Of a stretch of DNA of 64,000 nucleotides, positions 1-10,946 are shown one piece after another. Source of the DNA: Martinezella rhizogenes (GTDB lineage: Bacteria > Pseudomonadota > Alphaproteobacteria > Rhizobiales > Rhizobiaceae); the NCBI RefSeq assembly GCF_007002745.1, contig NZ_SGNY01000001.1, forward strand, positions 124,001 through 188,000, written 5' to 3'. Below the pieces are notes generated by a model. That model saw only the letters and a program-made list of their open reading frames with translations. It was not told the origin of the DNA and searched no databases. Made by a program: the position numbers and the translations under genes. Each line of letters opens with the position of its first letter. Position 1 is the first letter of the stretch.

Positions 1-505
1 CGAGCGCCAGGCAGCGGCCCGGCTCGAGGCCGAGGCGCTTTGCTGCAGTGAGATAGGGCATGGGTGCGGGTTTCGGTTCGGTATAATCGCCGCGCGCCAC
101 GATGGTGTCGAAGCGCCTGAGAAGATCGTAAGGGCCGAGATGGCGTGTAACCGATGTGTGCTGCGAAGATGTTGCGATGGCGCGGCGGATGTCCAGCCGG
201 TCGAGAAGATCGAGGATTTCGGCGACGCCGGGTTTCAGCGCCACACCCTCCGCCATCATCACACCGAGATGCCGCAGCCACGCGTCGCGAAAAGCATCCA
301 TGGGAAAATCCGCGCCGTAATCGGCAAAGATGGTGCCGGTGATGACATCCCAGGGACTGCCACAGACCTTCTGATAGGTCTCGACCTGCATTCCATGGCC
401 GCCTTCCTCCGAAGCCGCCAGAAATGAATCGCGATAAAGCACCTCGCTTTCAATCAGCAATCCGTCCATGTCGAAAACAACCGCATGCGGGCGAAAGGGC
501 AACAT
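1..505 (-). CDS. HAD-superfamily phosphatase, C-terminus cut by window edge
   Basis: A reading frame enters from the window edge on the minus strand and starts at ATG 505. The N-terminus carries HAD motif I as VVFDMDGLLIESE, followed by a cap-like helical stretch and then IATSSQH, which fits motif II (S/T), and a Lys-Pro in EPKPAP that fits motif III. This is the beta-phosphoglucomutase/phosphoglycolate phosphatase-like HAD-IA family; the substrate cannot be told. The start lies only 4 bases after the stop of the upstream VOC gene, so the two are probably one transcript. About 168 residues are visible and the last part (motif IV, acidic pair) is outside the window. Confidence 0.85.
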   Translation of the reverse strand, partial: MLPFRPHAVVFDMDGLLIESEVLYRDSFLAASEEGGHGMQVETYQKVCGSPWDVITGTIFADYGADFPMDAFRDAWLRHLGVMMAEGVALKPGVAEILDLLDRLDIRRAIATSSQHTSVTRHLGPYDLLRRFDTIVARGDYTEPKPAPMPYLTAAKRLGLEPGRCLAL

Positions 506-509
506 GGGC

Positions 510-947
510 TTAACCGAACCGGAAGGGGCGTTCGCCCAGGCTCTCGAACGGGCGGATCAGATAACCGTCCGGATCGGCAACGATGAATTGCCGATTGCCG
601 ACCTCGACCGTGCCGCGCCTGTACCACTTCTCTTCCGGCGCCAGAACGAGGTCGATCGAAGACCGCTCCAGTCGCGTCAGAATGGGTTGCAGGGAAGGAA
701 CGGCGAGCTGCAGATTCATGCCGCGACCCAGCGGAAATTCTAGCCCGGCATTATCAGCCACGAAGGTCCGGGTCGCACCGATCTGGTCGATCATCACCTG
801 TGCTTCATCGAGGGCAAGATAGGCGAAGCCCTCTTCGGGACGCTCATAAACCACATGAAAACCGATCAGGTCGCAATAAAAGGCGCGGCTTTTCAGCCAG
901 TCGGTGACGGCAAGTTCCGGGACGAGGGCATTGCGTATGATGGTCAT
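510..947 (-). CDS. VOC-superfamily protein (glyoxalase/bleomycin-resistance type)
   Basis: The protein has 145 aa. I chose ATG 947 because AAGGAG stands 5-6 bases before it and the VOC fold starts immediately (PELAVTDWLKSRAFYCDLIGF). The paired pattern of 'F-Y-x-DLIGF' near the N-terminus and 'FIVADPDGYLIRPFE' near the C-terminus is typical of bleomycin-resistance/glyoxalase-like VOC proteins. Classical bleomycin-binding members act as dimers that sequester drug; most genomic members have unknown substrates, so no reaction is assigned. A longer frame reaching 1112 exists, but its extra N-terminus looks non-coding. It is followed after 4 bases by the HAD phosphatase. Confidence 0.8.
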   Translation of the reverse strand: MTIIRNALVPELAVTDWLKSRAFYCDLIGFHVVYERPEEGFAYLALDEAQVMIDQIGATRTFVADNAGLEFPLGRGMNLQLAVPSLQPILTRLERSSIDLVLAPEEKWYRRGTVEVGNRQFIVADPDGYLIRPFESLGERPFRFG

Positions 948-1121
948 GGTCTCCTTGTGCCACGCAGGCCCGGCGGTGGGAGGAGGGCCTGCCGTGAGGG
1001 TGATCTTATCGTCTTCTCGGTGAGGTGCCAGAGGAAACCTCATCATGGCAGCCATGTGCAAGGTTATGGGCTGGGATTGCTGCGGCAGGCTTAACATTTC
1101 GCGTGACCGCAACTATCTCTG

Positions 1122-1238
1122 CCGTCATGCCGGACTGGATAAGGCATCCGGCCAGCCCAAATCCTTGGGCGGACAACACGCTTCTCGCCGCACAGACGCG
1201 CGTCGGCTGGATACCGGCTCAGGGCCGGTATGGCGGCA
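1122..1238. repeat. Intergenic palindromic repeat, family B (degenerate copy)
   Basis: This lies in the 328-base gap between the VOC gene and tldD. The outer arms (gccgtcatgccgg... and ...ccggtatggcggca) are roughly inverted, and inside are 'ccagcccaaatccttgggc' and 'cgcgcgtcggctgga'. The same layout recurs at 17931-18042 and 41129-41240, so it is a dispersed element. It could fold into a long hairpin and act as a terminator or mRNA 3' end for tldD or the VOC gene. Nothing else is recognisable in the gap. Confidence 0.65.
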
Positions 1239-1275
1239 TTTGGGACAGACCGCAGTGATCCAAGCTCCGAATTCC

Positions 1276-2691
1276 TTACGCCTTCGTGCCGCCAACGGTG
1301 ATCTGGTCCATGCGCAGATGCGGTTGGCCAACGCCGACCGGCACCCACTGCCCGGCCTTGCCGCAATTGCCGATGCCCGTATCGAGTTTGGAATCATTGC
1401 CGATCATCGAGACGCGCTTCATCGCATCAGGTCCGTTGCCGATCAGCATGGCGCCCTTCACCGGCGCGCCGATCTTGCCGTTCTCGATGAGGTAAGCCTC
1501 GGTGCAGCCGAACACGAATTTGCCTGATGTAATATCCACCTGTCCGCCACCGAAGGAAACGGCATAGATGCCCTTTTTGACCGAGGCGATGATTTCTTCC
1601 GGCGTTTTGTCGCCTGATAACATGTAGGTATTGGTCATGCGCGGCATCGGCACATGCGAATAACCCTGCCGGCGGCCGTTGCCGGTGGCTTTTGCGCCCA
1701 TCAGCCGGGCGTTCTGGCGGTCCTGCATATAGCCCACCAGCCGGCCATTCTCGATCAGCACATTATAAGCGGATGGCGTGCCTTCGTCGTCGATGGTGAG
1801 CGAACCGCGACGGCTGTCGATGGTGCCGTCATCCACGACGGTGACGCCGGGGGCGGCCACCATCTCGCCCATCAGGCCGGCAAAGGCCGAGGTCTTCTTG
1901 CGGTTGAAATCGCCTTCCAGACCGTGACCGACGGCCTCATGCAGCATCACGCCCGGCCAGCCGGAGCCCAGCACCACATCCATGGTGCCGGCCGGTGCAT
2001 CGATGGCGGTGAGGTTGACGAGCGCCTGGCGCAGCGCTTCATCCGCGCCACGCTGCCAGCTTTCCGTTGTAATGAAGTCGCCGAAGCCAACGCGACCGCC
2101 AATGCCATAGGAGCCGCTTTCCTGCCGGTCGCCTTCGCCGGCAACGACGGAAATATTAATGCGGGTCATCGGGCGGATATCGCTGACGCGATGCCCATCG
2201 GCGCGCAGAATATCCACCACCTGCCAGCTTGCGGAAATCGTCGCCGTCACCTGCCGGACGTTTTCGTCCTTATCACGCAGATAGGCATCGATATCGGTGA
2301 GGAGCTTCACCTTTTCCTCAAAGCTCGGGCTGCCGATCGGGTTTTCGTCGCCATAGAGCTTCTTGTTGGTGCGCTGGGGTGCGGCGGCATAGGAGCCGGA
2401 ATAACCGCGGGTGACGGCGCCCACCGCATCCGAAGCGCGCTTCAGCGCGCTTTCGGAAAGCTCGCCGGCATGGGCGTAACCCACCGTCTCGCCGGCAACG
2501 GCGCGCAGGCCAAAACCCTGATCGGTGTTGAAGGAGCCGCCCTTGAGCCGGCCATTGTCGAAGGTCAGTGATTCGGCCTGGGCATGTTCGATGAACAGCT
2601 CGCCATCGTCAGCGCCGACGAGCGCCTCTCCGACGAGCTTGCGCAATTGCGTTTCATCGCAATCGAAGAGTTTTACAAGATCGTCGGTCAT
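1276..2691 (-). CDS. tldD: Metalloprotease TldD
   Basis: The protein has 471 aa, the normal TldD length. The family-defining HEAVGH (residues 251-256) supplies two zinc-ligand histidines, and the downstream 'GTPSAYNVLIENGRLVGYM' and 'GNGRRQGYSHVPMPRMTN' blocks are characteristic of TldD (peptidase U62). TldD forms a heterodimer with TldE/PmbA that degrades unfolded peptides and, in other bacteria, matures microcin B17 and helps degrade the CcdA antitoxin. The partner is not in this window. ATG 2691 is preceded by GGAG. The gene precedes the VOC/HAD pair on the same strand, but a repeat-containing gap separates them. Confidence 0.95.
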   Translation of the reverse strand: MTDDLVKLFDCDETQLRKLVGEALVGADDGELFIEHAQAESLTFDNGRLKGGSFNTDQGFGLRAVAGETVGYAHAGELSESALKRASDAVGAVTRGYSGSYAAAPQRTNKKLYGDENPIGSPSFEEKVKLLTDIDAYLRDKDENVRQVTATISASWQVVDILRADGHRVSDIRPMTRINISVVAGEGDRQESGSYGIGGRVGFGDFITTESWQRGADEALRQALVNLTAIDAPAGTMDVVLGSGWPGVMLHEAVGHGLEGDFNRKKTSAFAGLMGEMVAAPGVTVVDDGTIDSRRGSLTIDDEGTPSAYNVLIENGRLVGYMQDRQNARLMGAKATGNGRRQGYSHVPMPRMTNTYMLSGDKTPEEIIASVKKGIYAVSFGGGQVDITSGKFVFGCTEAYLIENGKIGAPVKGAMLIGNGPDAMKRVSMIGNDSKLDTGIGNCGKAGQWVPVGVGQPHLRMDQITVGGTKA

Positions 2692-2774
2692 GGGAGGCTC
2701 CAGTCATTATCGTTCAATGACCGATTTAGGCACTGGAGCGGGCAGACGCAAGGCTGCCCGTTGACGACGAGACG

Positions 2775-3299
2775 TTACGGCAGTGCGTCGTAGCCTTCGG
2801 CAAAGCCGGTGAGCTCGATCGGAATGCCGACACGGTCCTGATCGACGGATTCACGCAGCGCAAAAACGGCGGCCTTGCCGGCGCGCAGAACCTTCAGCAG
2901 CTCGTCGTCAATATCCACTTCCACATAGCAGCCTTCGGAGAAGCAGCGGGTGAAATAGGCGCGGCCGATATTATTATTGTCGATATAGAGCTCCATGCCA
3001 TCCTTCAGCAGAACGCCAAGCGGTGCGAGGATACGCAGGATGCGCGACTTGCGGTCGGCGGTCTTCAACACCACCACCGAAAGCCCCACTTCAGGGCGGT
3101 CGTCGGCAATGACGTTCTGCATCAGGGCGCATTGCTCTTCCGACGCGCCGGCCGGTTTGTCGCAGATGACAGACCATGCGCCATGCGTCGACTTCGGCGT
3201 GCCGGGCGGCTGCTGTTGCGCCAGCGCCGCAGCGGCGGGGGCGATGATGGCAAGACCGGCGGCGGCAAGAAAAGTGCGCGCGAGCGGGGAAAGACGCAT
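2775..3299 (-). CDS. Invasion-associated locus B (IalB) family secreted protein
   Basis: From ATG 3299 (AGAGG upstream) the product has 174 aa, with a Sec signal peptide of about 26 residues ending near AALAQ. The mature part has the IalB layout: 'HGAWSVICD', a Cys in 'EQCALMQ', and a second Cys pair in 'FTRCFSEGCYVEVDID'. IalB proteins are periplasmic or outer-membrane-associated proteins named after a Bartonella erythrocyte-invasion factor. In Rhizobiales they are abundant and mostly of unknown role. A longer frame reaching 3584 is open, but it overlaps the ctaC upstream region and has no signal sequence. The gene is divergent from ctaC. Confidence 0.82.
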   Translation of the reverse strand: MRLSPLARTFLAAAGLAIIAPAAAALAQQQPPGTPKSTHGAWSVICDKPAGASEEQCALMQNVIADDRPEVGLSVVVLKTADRKSRILRILAPLGVLLKDGMELYIDNNNIGRAYFTRCFSEGCYVEVDIDDELLKVLRAGKAAVFALRESVDQDRVGIPIELTGFAEGYDALP

Positions 3300-3712
3300 G
3301 GATACCTCTGGGATTCGAATCAGTGCGGCTATTTTGACGCCATAATCCGGAAAAAAAAGCCTTGGAACCTCAATTCCAGCGGAGTTGGGCGGAAATAGGA
3401 CCTTTCCGCTTTGTTCATGTGCGTAATTTCTCCGCCCGCCACCCCACCTCCGGCCTGGGCTGGCAGGCTGCAAAACCCTCTGAAAGAAGGGCCTGTGCCG
3501 CATTCTGACTGTTTGAAAGCGGTCGCAGCCTATCCATCGGGGTGCAGAGTGCGGGAAAGTCGACCGCCAATTGACCAATGGCAAAATTGGCTGACATCCG
3601 TGTCCCGACGCATATTGCGGCAGAGGACAAACTGTGGTTTGAAGTTAGTACCATTAGCATGGATTCTGCGTCTGTGATTGATCTAGATCAGACGCGTGAG
3701 GGAGAGGGTACC
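3300..3712. other. Divergent intergenic region between the ialB-like gene and ctaC
   Basis: This 413-base region must hold promoters for both divergent genes. It is mixed in composition, with an A-rich patch around 3345-3365 (candidate minus-strand promoter of the ialB-like gene). I see no gene in it. The only strong element is the FNR/FixK-like palindrome at 3678-3691, annotated separately. Short open frames here overlap both genes and have no ribosome-binding sites or family features. Confidence 0.5.
3678..3691. promoter_or_regulatory. FNR/FixK-type box (anaerobox-like) before ctaC
   Basis: The sequence TTGAT-CTAG-ATCAG matches the FNR/FixK/FnrN consensus TTGAT-N4-ATCAA at 9 of 10 defined positions. 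It ends 21 bases before the proposed GTG start of ctaC. That close position does not fit class II activation and would suit repression of the aa3 oxidase under low oxygen. Known: rhizobial FixK/FnrN control terminal oxidase choice. Inferred: action at this gene. A CRP-family relative could also bind. Confidence 0.5.
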
Positions 3713-6336
<2,624 letters not shown>

Positions 6337-6724
6337 ATGCCGGACCGGAAGGCGCGGGCGCTGCTCGCGCATTCCGGTTGCTGAAACAGGGGACGGCGTG
6401 GTTGCGTCCGTGCCGTTTCCAAAGGCGGGTTGGTCCATTACCGCGTGACATTTTGTCCAAGCGAAGCCTGACGTCCGACATGATACATGCCCGGATGTGA
6501 TAAATGCCAAGTTTGGCCTTTATGAATGAGCAGGCGCAGACGAATGGCGGGGTGGGCGCGGCGACAGGCCGGGCGAATGGTATCGGTTTTGGCCGATGCC
6601 GCCCATGTCGAAACGTTCGGACCCAATGAATTGACGCATCGCGCATGCCGGAAATCACCTTCGTTTTCGGGCCGGTGCAAGGGATGTCGCGGCAAGTGGC
6701 ATCTGAAGGAAAACAGGACAGGAA
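6337..6724 (+). terminator. Intergenic region ctaD-ctaB with a hairpin after ctaD
   Basis: This gap has 388 bases. At 6344-6378 an interrupted inverted repeat (accggaa...ttccggt, with an inner gcgcg/cgcgc stem) starts 8 bases after ctaD. It has no T-run, so it is more likely an mRNA-stabilising or attenuating hairpin than a full terminator. That would let the oxidase subunit I message exceed that of the assembly genes. A 41-codon open frame at 6504-6629 has no clear ribosome-binding site, and I do not call it. The rest shows nothing recognisable; ctaB may have its own promoter here. Confidence 0.35.
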
Positions 6725-7678
6725 ATGACCGTTATCGACAATCGCGACATGCTGGGTGTTGAAAGCTCCGAACTCTCGGAAGCCGGCGCGCGCGATTATT
6801 TCGAATTGCTGAAACCGCGCGTCATGTCGCTGGTCGTCTTCACGGCCTTTGCCGGCCTCGTGCTGGCGCCGGGCGAAATCAATCCGGTGCTTGGGCTGAT
6901 CGCCATTCTCTGTATCGCGGTCGGCGCCGGCGCATCCGGCGCGCTGAACATGTGGTACGATGCCGATATCGACGCCGTGATGAGCCGCACCGCAAAGCGG
7001 CCGATCCCTTCGGGTCGCATCGCGCCGCGTGAGGCCCTGGCCTTCGGGTTGACGCTGTCGGCCTTTTCGGTGGTCATCCTCGGCCTTGCAGTCAACTGGT
7101 TCTCCGCCGGCCTGCTCGCCTTCACCATCTTCTTTTACGCCGTCGTTTATACGATGTGGCTGAAGCGCTCGACGCCGCAGAATATCGTCATAGGTGGTGC
7201 TGCCGGCGCTTTCCCGCCCATGCTCGGCTGGGCCTGCGTCACCGGCGGCGTTTCGCTTGATAGCGTCATCCTGTTCCTCATCATCTTTTTGTGGACGCCT
7301 GCGCATTTCTGGGCGCTGGCGCTGTTCAAGATGCGCGATTACGGCTCCGTCGGCATTCCGATGATGCCGAATGTGGCGGGCGAACGCTCCACCAAGAACC
7401 AGATGATCGTTTACGCCGTGCTGACGGCCGCCGCTGCCGTCGCACCGTATTTCACGGGTCTGGCGAGCGCCGGTTACGGTATTTTCGCCGCGGTGCTGAG
7501 CGCTATCTTCGTTTATTGTTCGCTCGATGTCCGGCGCATGCCCGAGGGTGACGAGAAGATGCTGCCGGCCAAGAAGATGTTTGCCTATTCGGTGCTTTAC
7601 CTCTTCGCCATCTTTTCCGGCCTTCTGGCCGATCATTTCGCTCCGGCCCTGAAGGCCGTGATTTCGGGAGTTCTGTGA
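6725..7678 (+). CDS. ctaB: Protoheme IX farnesyltransferase (heme O synthase)
   Basis: This membrane prenyltransferase turns heme b into heme o, the first step toward heme a for the aa3 oxidase. The 317-aa product belongs to the UbiA superfamily with about nine membrane helices. The first Asp-rich motif is seen as '[19 protein letters not shown]' and the second conserved loop as '[17 protein letters not shown]'. ATG 6725 follows AGGACAGGAA. The stop overlaps the start of the next small gene (TGATG), so ctaB is translationally coupled to it. Confidence 0.95.
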   Translation: MTVIDNRDMLGVESSELSEAGARDYFELLKPRVMSLVVFTAFAGLVLAPGEINPVLGLIAILCIAVGAGASGALNMWYDADIDAVMSRTAKRPIPSGRIAPREALAFGLTLSAFSVVILGLAVNWFSAGLLAFTIFFYAVVYTMWLKRSTPQNIVIGGAAGAFPPMLGWACVTGGVSLDSVILFLIIFLWTPAHFWALALFKMRDYGSVGIPMMPNVAGERSTKNQMIVYAVLTAAAAVAPYFTGLASAGYGIFAAVLSAIFVYCSLDVRRMPEGDEKMLPAKKMFAYSVLYLFAIFSGLLADHFAPALKAVISGVL

Positions 7679-7809
7679 TGGAAACGGTGGAACTGAGCGC
7701 GGCGCAGAAAAAGTCGAGACGCGGACGCAACATCGCGCTCGGCGTCCTGCTCGCCGGTCTGGTGGTGCTGTTCTACATCATCACCATCATCAAGATCGGC
7801 TCGCATTAA
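7678..7809 (+). CDS. Small single-span protein of the oxidase cluster (CtaF/CoxF-like)
   Basis: This 43-aa ORF is easily missed. ATG 7678 overlaps the ctaB stop as TGATG, and the frame ends at TAA 7809, 28 bases before ctaG. The product has a charged N-terminus (SAAQKKSRRGRN), one membrane helix (about residues 20-38, IALGVLLAGLVVLFYIITI) and a short polar tail. A one-helix protein at this place between ctaB and ctaG is a recurrent feature of alphaproteobacterial oxidase clusters, usually called CoxF/CtaF or hypothetical. Its role is unproven; assembly or stability of the oxidase is the natural guess. Confidence 0.75.
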   Translation: METVELSAAQKKSRRGRNIALGVLLAGLVVLFYIITIIKIGSH

Positions 7810-7837
7810 GGGCTGATTGAGGGGAGAGGAGGAGGAC

Positions 7838-8455
7838 ATGGCGAATATGGAAACGCAGACGGTGGGAACCGGCAGGCAAAGGGTGAGCAATCGCTCGATC
7901 CTGGTGCTTTGTCTCGTATTTTTCTGCGCCATGATCGGCATGGCCTATGCCGCCGTGCCGCTCTACACCCTGTTCTGCCGCGTCACCGGTTATAACGGCA
8001 CGACCCAGCGCGTCGAGCAATATTCCGACGTCATCCTCGACAAGACCATCAACGTCACCTTCGACGCCAACACGTCGAACGGCCTCAACTGGGATTTCCA
8101 GCCGGTCGACAGGATGGTCAAGCCGAAGATCGGCGAAACGGTGCAGGTGACGTTCAAGGCGACCAACCGCTCGCCCGTGGCGACCACGGGAACGGCGGTC
8201 TTCAACGTCACGCCGATGGAGGCGGGCGCTTATTTCAACAAGGTGGAGTGTTTCTGCTTTACCGAAACGACGCTGCAGCCGGGCGAAACACTGGAAATGC
8301 CGGTGGTTTTCTTTGTCGATCCCGACATCGCCACGGCGCGCGAAACCAAGAGCATTCATACTTTGACGCTGTCCTATACGTTTTATCCGGCCAAAACCGA
8401 AAAACCGGTTGCGTCCTTGCCGGTAAAGACTGAATCTGGCGAAAGCAAATTGTGA
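7838..8455 (+). CDS. ctaG: Cytochrome c oxidase assembly protein CtaG (Cox11)
   Basis: Cox11/CtaG delivers copper to the CuB site of subunit I. ATG 7838 with GGAGGA just upstream gives 205 aa; the frame also extends to an ATG at 7817, which I regard as leader. There is an N-terminal membrane anchor (about residues 18-40), then the periplasmic immunoglobulin-like domain. The copper-binding CFCF motif is present in '[16 protein letters not shown]', and a further Cys lies just after the anchor ([11 protein letters not shown]), as in the family. It sits between the small CtaF-like gene and ctaE. Confidence 0.95.
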   Translation: MANMETQTVGTGRQRVSNRSILVLCLVFFCAMIGMAYAAVPLYTLFCRVTGYNGTTQRVEQYSDVILDKTINVTFDANTSNGLNWDFQPVDRMVKPKIGETVQVTFKATNRSPVATTGTAVFNVTPMEAGAYFNKVECFCFTETTLQPGETLEMPVVFFVDPDIATARETKSIHTLTLSYTFYPAKTEKPVASLPVKTESGESKL

Positions 8456-8513
8456 GAGGAGATCTGGCCTTCTTGAGGCCGGATCAGGGAAGAGATACCA
8501 GGGGATTGTCGCA

Positions 8514-9389
8514 ATGGCAGACACGCATCAGAAGAACCACGACTACCACATCATAGACCCAAGCCCCTGGCCGCTTCTGGCCTCGATCGGCGCTTTCATC
8601 CTGACCTTCGGCGGCGTCTGTTACATGCGTTACCTGTCGGGCGGCTCGTTCAAGCTGTTCGGCGCGGAACTCGCCAACCCCTGGCTTTTCTATATCGGTC
8701 TCGTCATCGTGCTTTACACCATGTATGCGTGGTGGGCGGATACGATCAAGGAAGCCAATGAGGGCAGCCATACCCGCGTCGTGTCGCTGCATCTGCGTTA
8801 CGGCATGATCATGTTCATCGCTTCGGAAGTGATGTTCTTCGTGGCGTGGTTCTGGGCCTATTTTGATGCCAGCCTCTTCCCGCATGAGGCCATTCAGGCG
8901 TCCCGTCTTGAATATACCGGCGGTCAATGGCCGCCCAAGGGCATCGAAGTCATCGATCCCTGGCACCTGCCGCTCTACAACACCGTTATCCTGCTTCTGT
9001 CGGGCACCTGCGTCACCTGGGCGCACCATGCGCTGCTGCACAATGACCGCAAGGGCCTGATCAGCGGCCTCGCGCTCACCGTGGCGCTCGGCGTGTTGTT
9101 CTCCACCGTGCAGGTTTACGAATACATTCACGCCCCGTTCGATTTCAAGAACTCGATCTATGGCGCGACCTTCTTCATGGCTACCGGTTTCCACGGTTTC
9201 CACGTCTTCGTCGGCACGATCTTCCTTCTGGTCTGCCTGTTCCGCGCCATTGCTGGCGGTTTCACGCCCAAGCAGCACTTCGGCTTCGAAGCGGCTGCCT
9301 GGTACTGGCACTTCGTTGACGTCGTCTGGCTGTTCCTGTTCTTCGCCATCTACATCTGGGGTGGCTGGGGCGCGCCGGTCCACGGTTAA
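8514..9389 (+). CDS. ctaE: Cytochrome c oxidase subunit III
   Basis: The product has 291 aa and seven predicted membrane helices, the size of alphaproteobacterial and mitochondrial COX3. Recognisable blocks are 'HDYHIIDPSPWPLLAS' at the N-terminus, 'MIMFIASEVMFFVAWFWAYF' with the conserved Glu, and 'AAAWYWHFVDVVWLFLF' at the C-terminus. Subunit III is part of the core complex; it stabilises the active site against turnover inactivation. It starts 58 bases after ctaG. A RIME-like repeat follows the gene and probably marks the transcript end. Confidence 0.96.
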   Translation: MADTHQKNHDYHIIDPSPWPLLASIGAFILTFGGVCYMRYLSGGSFKLFGAELANPWLFYIGLVIVLYTMYAWWADTIKEANEGSHTRVVSLHLRYGMIMFIASEVMFFVAWFWAYFDASLFPHEAIQASRLEYTGGQWPPKGIEVIDPWHLPLYNTVILLLSGTCVTWAHHALLHNDRKGLISGLALTVALGVLFSTVQVYEYIHAPFDFKNSIYGATFFMATGFHGFHVFVGTIFLLVCLFRAIAGGFTPKQHFGFEAAAWYWHFVDVVWLFLFFAIYIWGGWGAPVHG

Positions 9390-9444
9390 ACGACGTCGGA
9401 TCGTCTACCACGTTGCTTCTGAATCGAGCGGGTACCGCACATCT

Positions 9445-9561
9445 CTTCTCCCCGCCGGGGAGAAGTCCGCGGCAACGGGATGAGGGGGCTACGGTGAAGA
9501 TAGGCCGATAGCTGGCCCCTTATCCGACCCTTCGGACCACCTTCTCCCCGGCGGGGAGAAG
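9445..9561. repeat. RIME-like mosaic element, copy 1
   Basis: Two near-identical 21-base palindromes, cttctccccgccggggagaag (9445-9465) and cttctccccggcggggagaag (9541-9561), flank a core containing 'gcaacgggatgagggggc' and 'ccgacccttcggaccacc'. This is the layout I know from Rhizobium-specific intergenic mosaic elements. A second copy in inverted orientation lies at 49592-49709. It lies downstream of ctaE and may act as a transcript-end hairpin. Confidence 0.8.
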
Positions 9562-9627
9562 AAAGTCGCGGCGCCGGCTCGCAACAAACAAGTGCCCGGG
9601 TTCTGAGGCAAGCTTCCAGGAGATAGG

Positions 9628-9706
9628 ACGTCATCCTCGGGCTTGTCTCGAGGATCCATAGCCCGCTGAAATCGTGGGTCCTCGGCTCAAGCCCGAGGCG
9701 GACGGG
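9628..9706. repeat. Intergenic palindromic repeat, family C (copy 1)
   Basis: It begins gacgtcatcctcgggcttg and has the inverted partner 'ggctcaagcccgaggcggac' near its end, with 'cgaggatccatagcccgctg' between. Further copies are at 13989-14021 (short form), 41306-41395 and 48264-48352. It lies just before the DUF983 gene, so with the RIME-like element it fills the 349-base gap after ctaE. Confidence 0.7.
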
Positions 9707-9738
9707 CGAGGGGTCAGGCAACTTCGCGGGAGGTCATC

Positions 9739-10125
9739 ATGTCAGAACCATCAAACGGCAATTTTGCGCCTGTTGATCCCATCAAGGTGGGCTTGAAAGG
9801 CTGCTGCCCGCGTTGTGGTAACGGCCGGCTGTTCGACGGTTTCCTGACGCCGAAACCGGCCTGCAGCGCCTGCGGACTGGATTATGGTTTCGCTGACGCG
9901 GGTGATGGTCCGGCGGTCTTCGTCATGTTGATCGTCGGTTTTCTGGTTGTCGGGCTGGCGCTGTGGTTCGACCAGCGTTTTGCGCCACCCGTCTGGGTGC
10001 ATGTCATGCTCTGGTTGCCGTTTACGGTGATTGTTTCGCTCGTGCTGCTGCGCAAGCTCAAGGGCATCATGATTGCGCTGCAATACCGCAACAATGCAAG
10101 CGAAGGCAGGCTTGATCGTGAATGA
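9739..10125 (+). CDS. DUF983 family zinc-ribbon membrane protein
   Basis: The protein has 128 aa. Two CxxC pairs make an N-terminal zinc ribbon (GCCPRCGNGRLFDGF...PACSACGLDY), followed by two membrane helices (about residues 53-73 and 80-100). DUF983 genes commonly sit between ctaE and surf1 in alphaproteobacteria, which suggests but does not prove a part in oxidase biogenesis. An AGG-containing site precedes ATG 9739, and the gene ends 10 bases before the SURF1 start. Function is unknown. Confidence 0.85.
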   Translation: MSEPSNGNFAPVDPIKVGLKGCCPRCGNGRLFDGFLTPKPACSACGLDYGFADAGDGPAVFVMLIVGFLVVGLALWFDQRFAPPVWVHVMLWLPFTVIVSLVLLRKLKGIMIALQYRNNASEGRLDRE

Positions 10126-10135
10126 GGTTTCCCAC

Positions 10136-10870
10136 ATGAAGGCGGCGGACAGACGGGTCTGGTTCGCCGCGCCGCTGGTGCTGCTGGCGCTTGCCATCCT
10201 TCTCGGGCTCGGCACCTGGCAGGTGAAACGGCTTTACTGGAAAGAAGCGCTTATGGCCGATATCGAGGAGCGGCTGAGCGCGAGCCCGGTTCCGCTTGCC
10301 GATATCGAGGCAATGGCGAAAAGCGGCGGCGATATCGAATATCGCAAGGTCAGGCTCTCAGGCACGTTCGATCACGGCGGCGAGCGCCATTTCTTCGCCA
10401 CCCACCAGGGCCGAACCGGTTATTACATCTATACGCCGCTGACGCTTGCCGATGGCCGCATCCTTTTCGTCAATCGCGGCTTTGTGCCCTTCGAGATGAA
10501 GGAACAGGCCAAACGGGCCGAAGGACAGGTAACCGGCGAGGTGGTAATAACAGGGCTGGCACGCGCGCCCCTGGTCGCAAAACCCTCCTCGCTGCTGCCG
10601 GATAACGATATCGCCAAGAACATCTTCTACTGGAAGGATCTGGCGGTGATGGCCTCGAGCGTCGATATTCCCTCCAACCGGCTGGTCAACCTCTTCGTGG
10701 ATGCCGACAATGCGCAAAATCCCGGCGGTTGGCCGCAGGGTGGCGTGACGCTGATAGATTTGCCCAACAATCACCTGCAATATGCGATAACGTGGTATGG
10801 CTTGGCGCTGGCCCTTGTCATCGTCGTTGGTTTTGCCTATTTCCGGAACCATAAGGCGCGCGACGAATAA
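10136..10870 (+). CDS. SURF1 family oxidase assembly protein
   Basis: SURF1/Shy1 proteins help insert heme a into subunit I of cytochrome oxidase. From ATG 10136 (GAGG about 9 bases upstream) the product has 244 aa. It begins with a membrane helix (about 10-28) and the family signature '[16 protein letters not shown]', and ends with a second helix ('[20 protein letters not shown]'). An in-frame GTG at 10118 is an alternative start overlapping the DUF983 stop. The mid-domain has the typical '[10 protein letters not shown]' strand. It closes the oxidase biogenesis block. Confidence 0.92.
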   Translation: MKAADRRVWFAAPLVLLALAILLGLGTWQVKRLYWKEALMADIEERLSASPVPLADIEAMAKSGGDIEYRKVRLSGTFDHGGERHFFATHQGRTGYYIYTPLTLADGRILFVNRGFVPFEMKEQAKRAEGQVTGEVVITGLARAPLVAKPSSLLPDNDIAKNIFYWKDLAVMASSVDIPSNRLVNLFVDADNAQNPGGWPQGGVTLIDLPNNHLQYAITWYGLALALVIVVGFAYFRNHKARDE

Positions 10871-10946
10871 TGTGCGCCCCGCCCGGCAAGGGGCAGGCTA
10901 TCGGGCAAGGCATGGAGCACGCCAAGAAGCAGGCCAAGGAGCACGA

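Noticed and set aside
1654-2571. Long plus-strand open frame of 305 codons
   Set aside because: It lies antisense to tldD, which has full motifs; high-GC genes often open the opposite frame. No ribosome-binding site or domain.
6504-6629. 41-codon frame between ctaD and ctaB
   Set aside because: No good ribosome-binding site and composition not protein-like.
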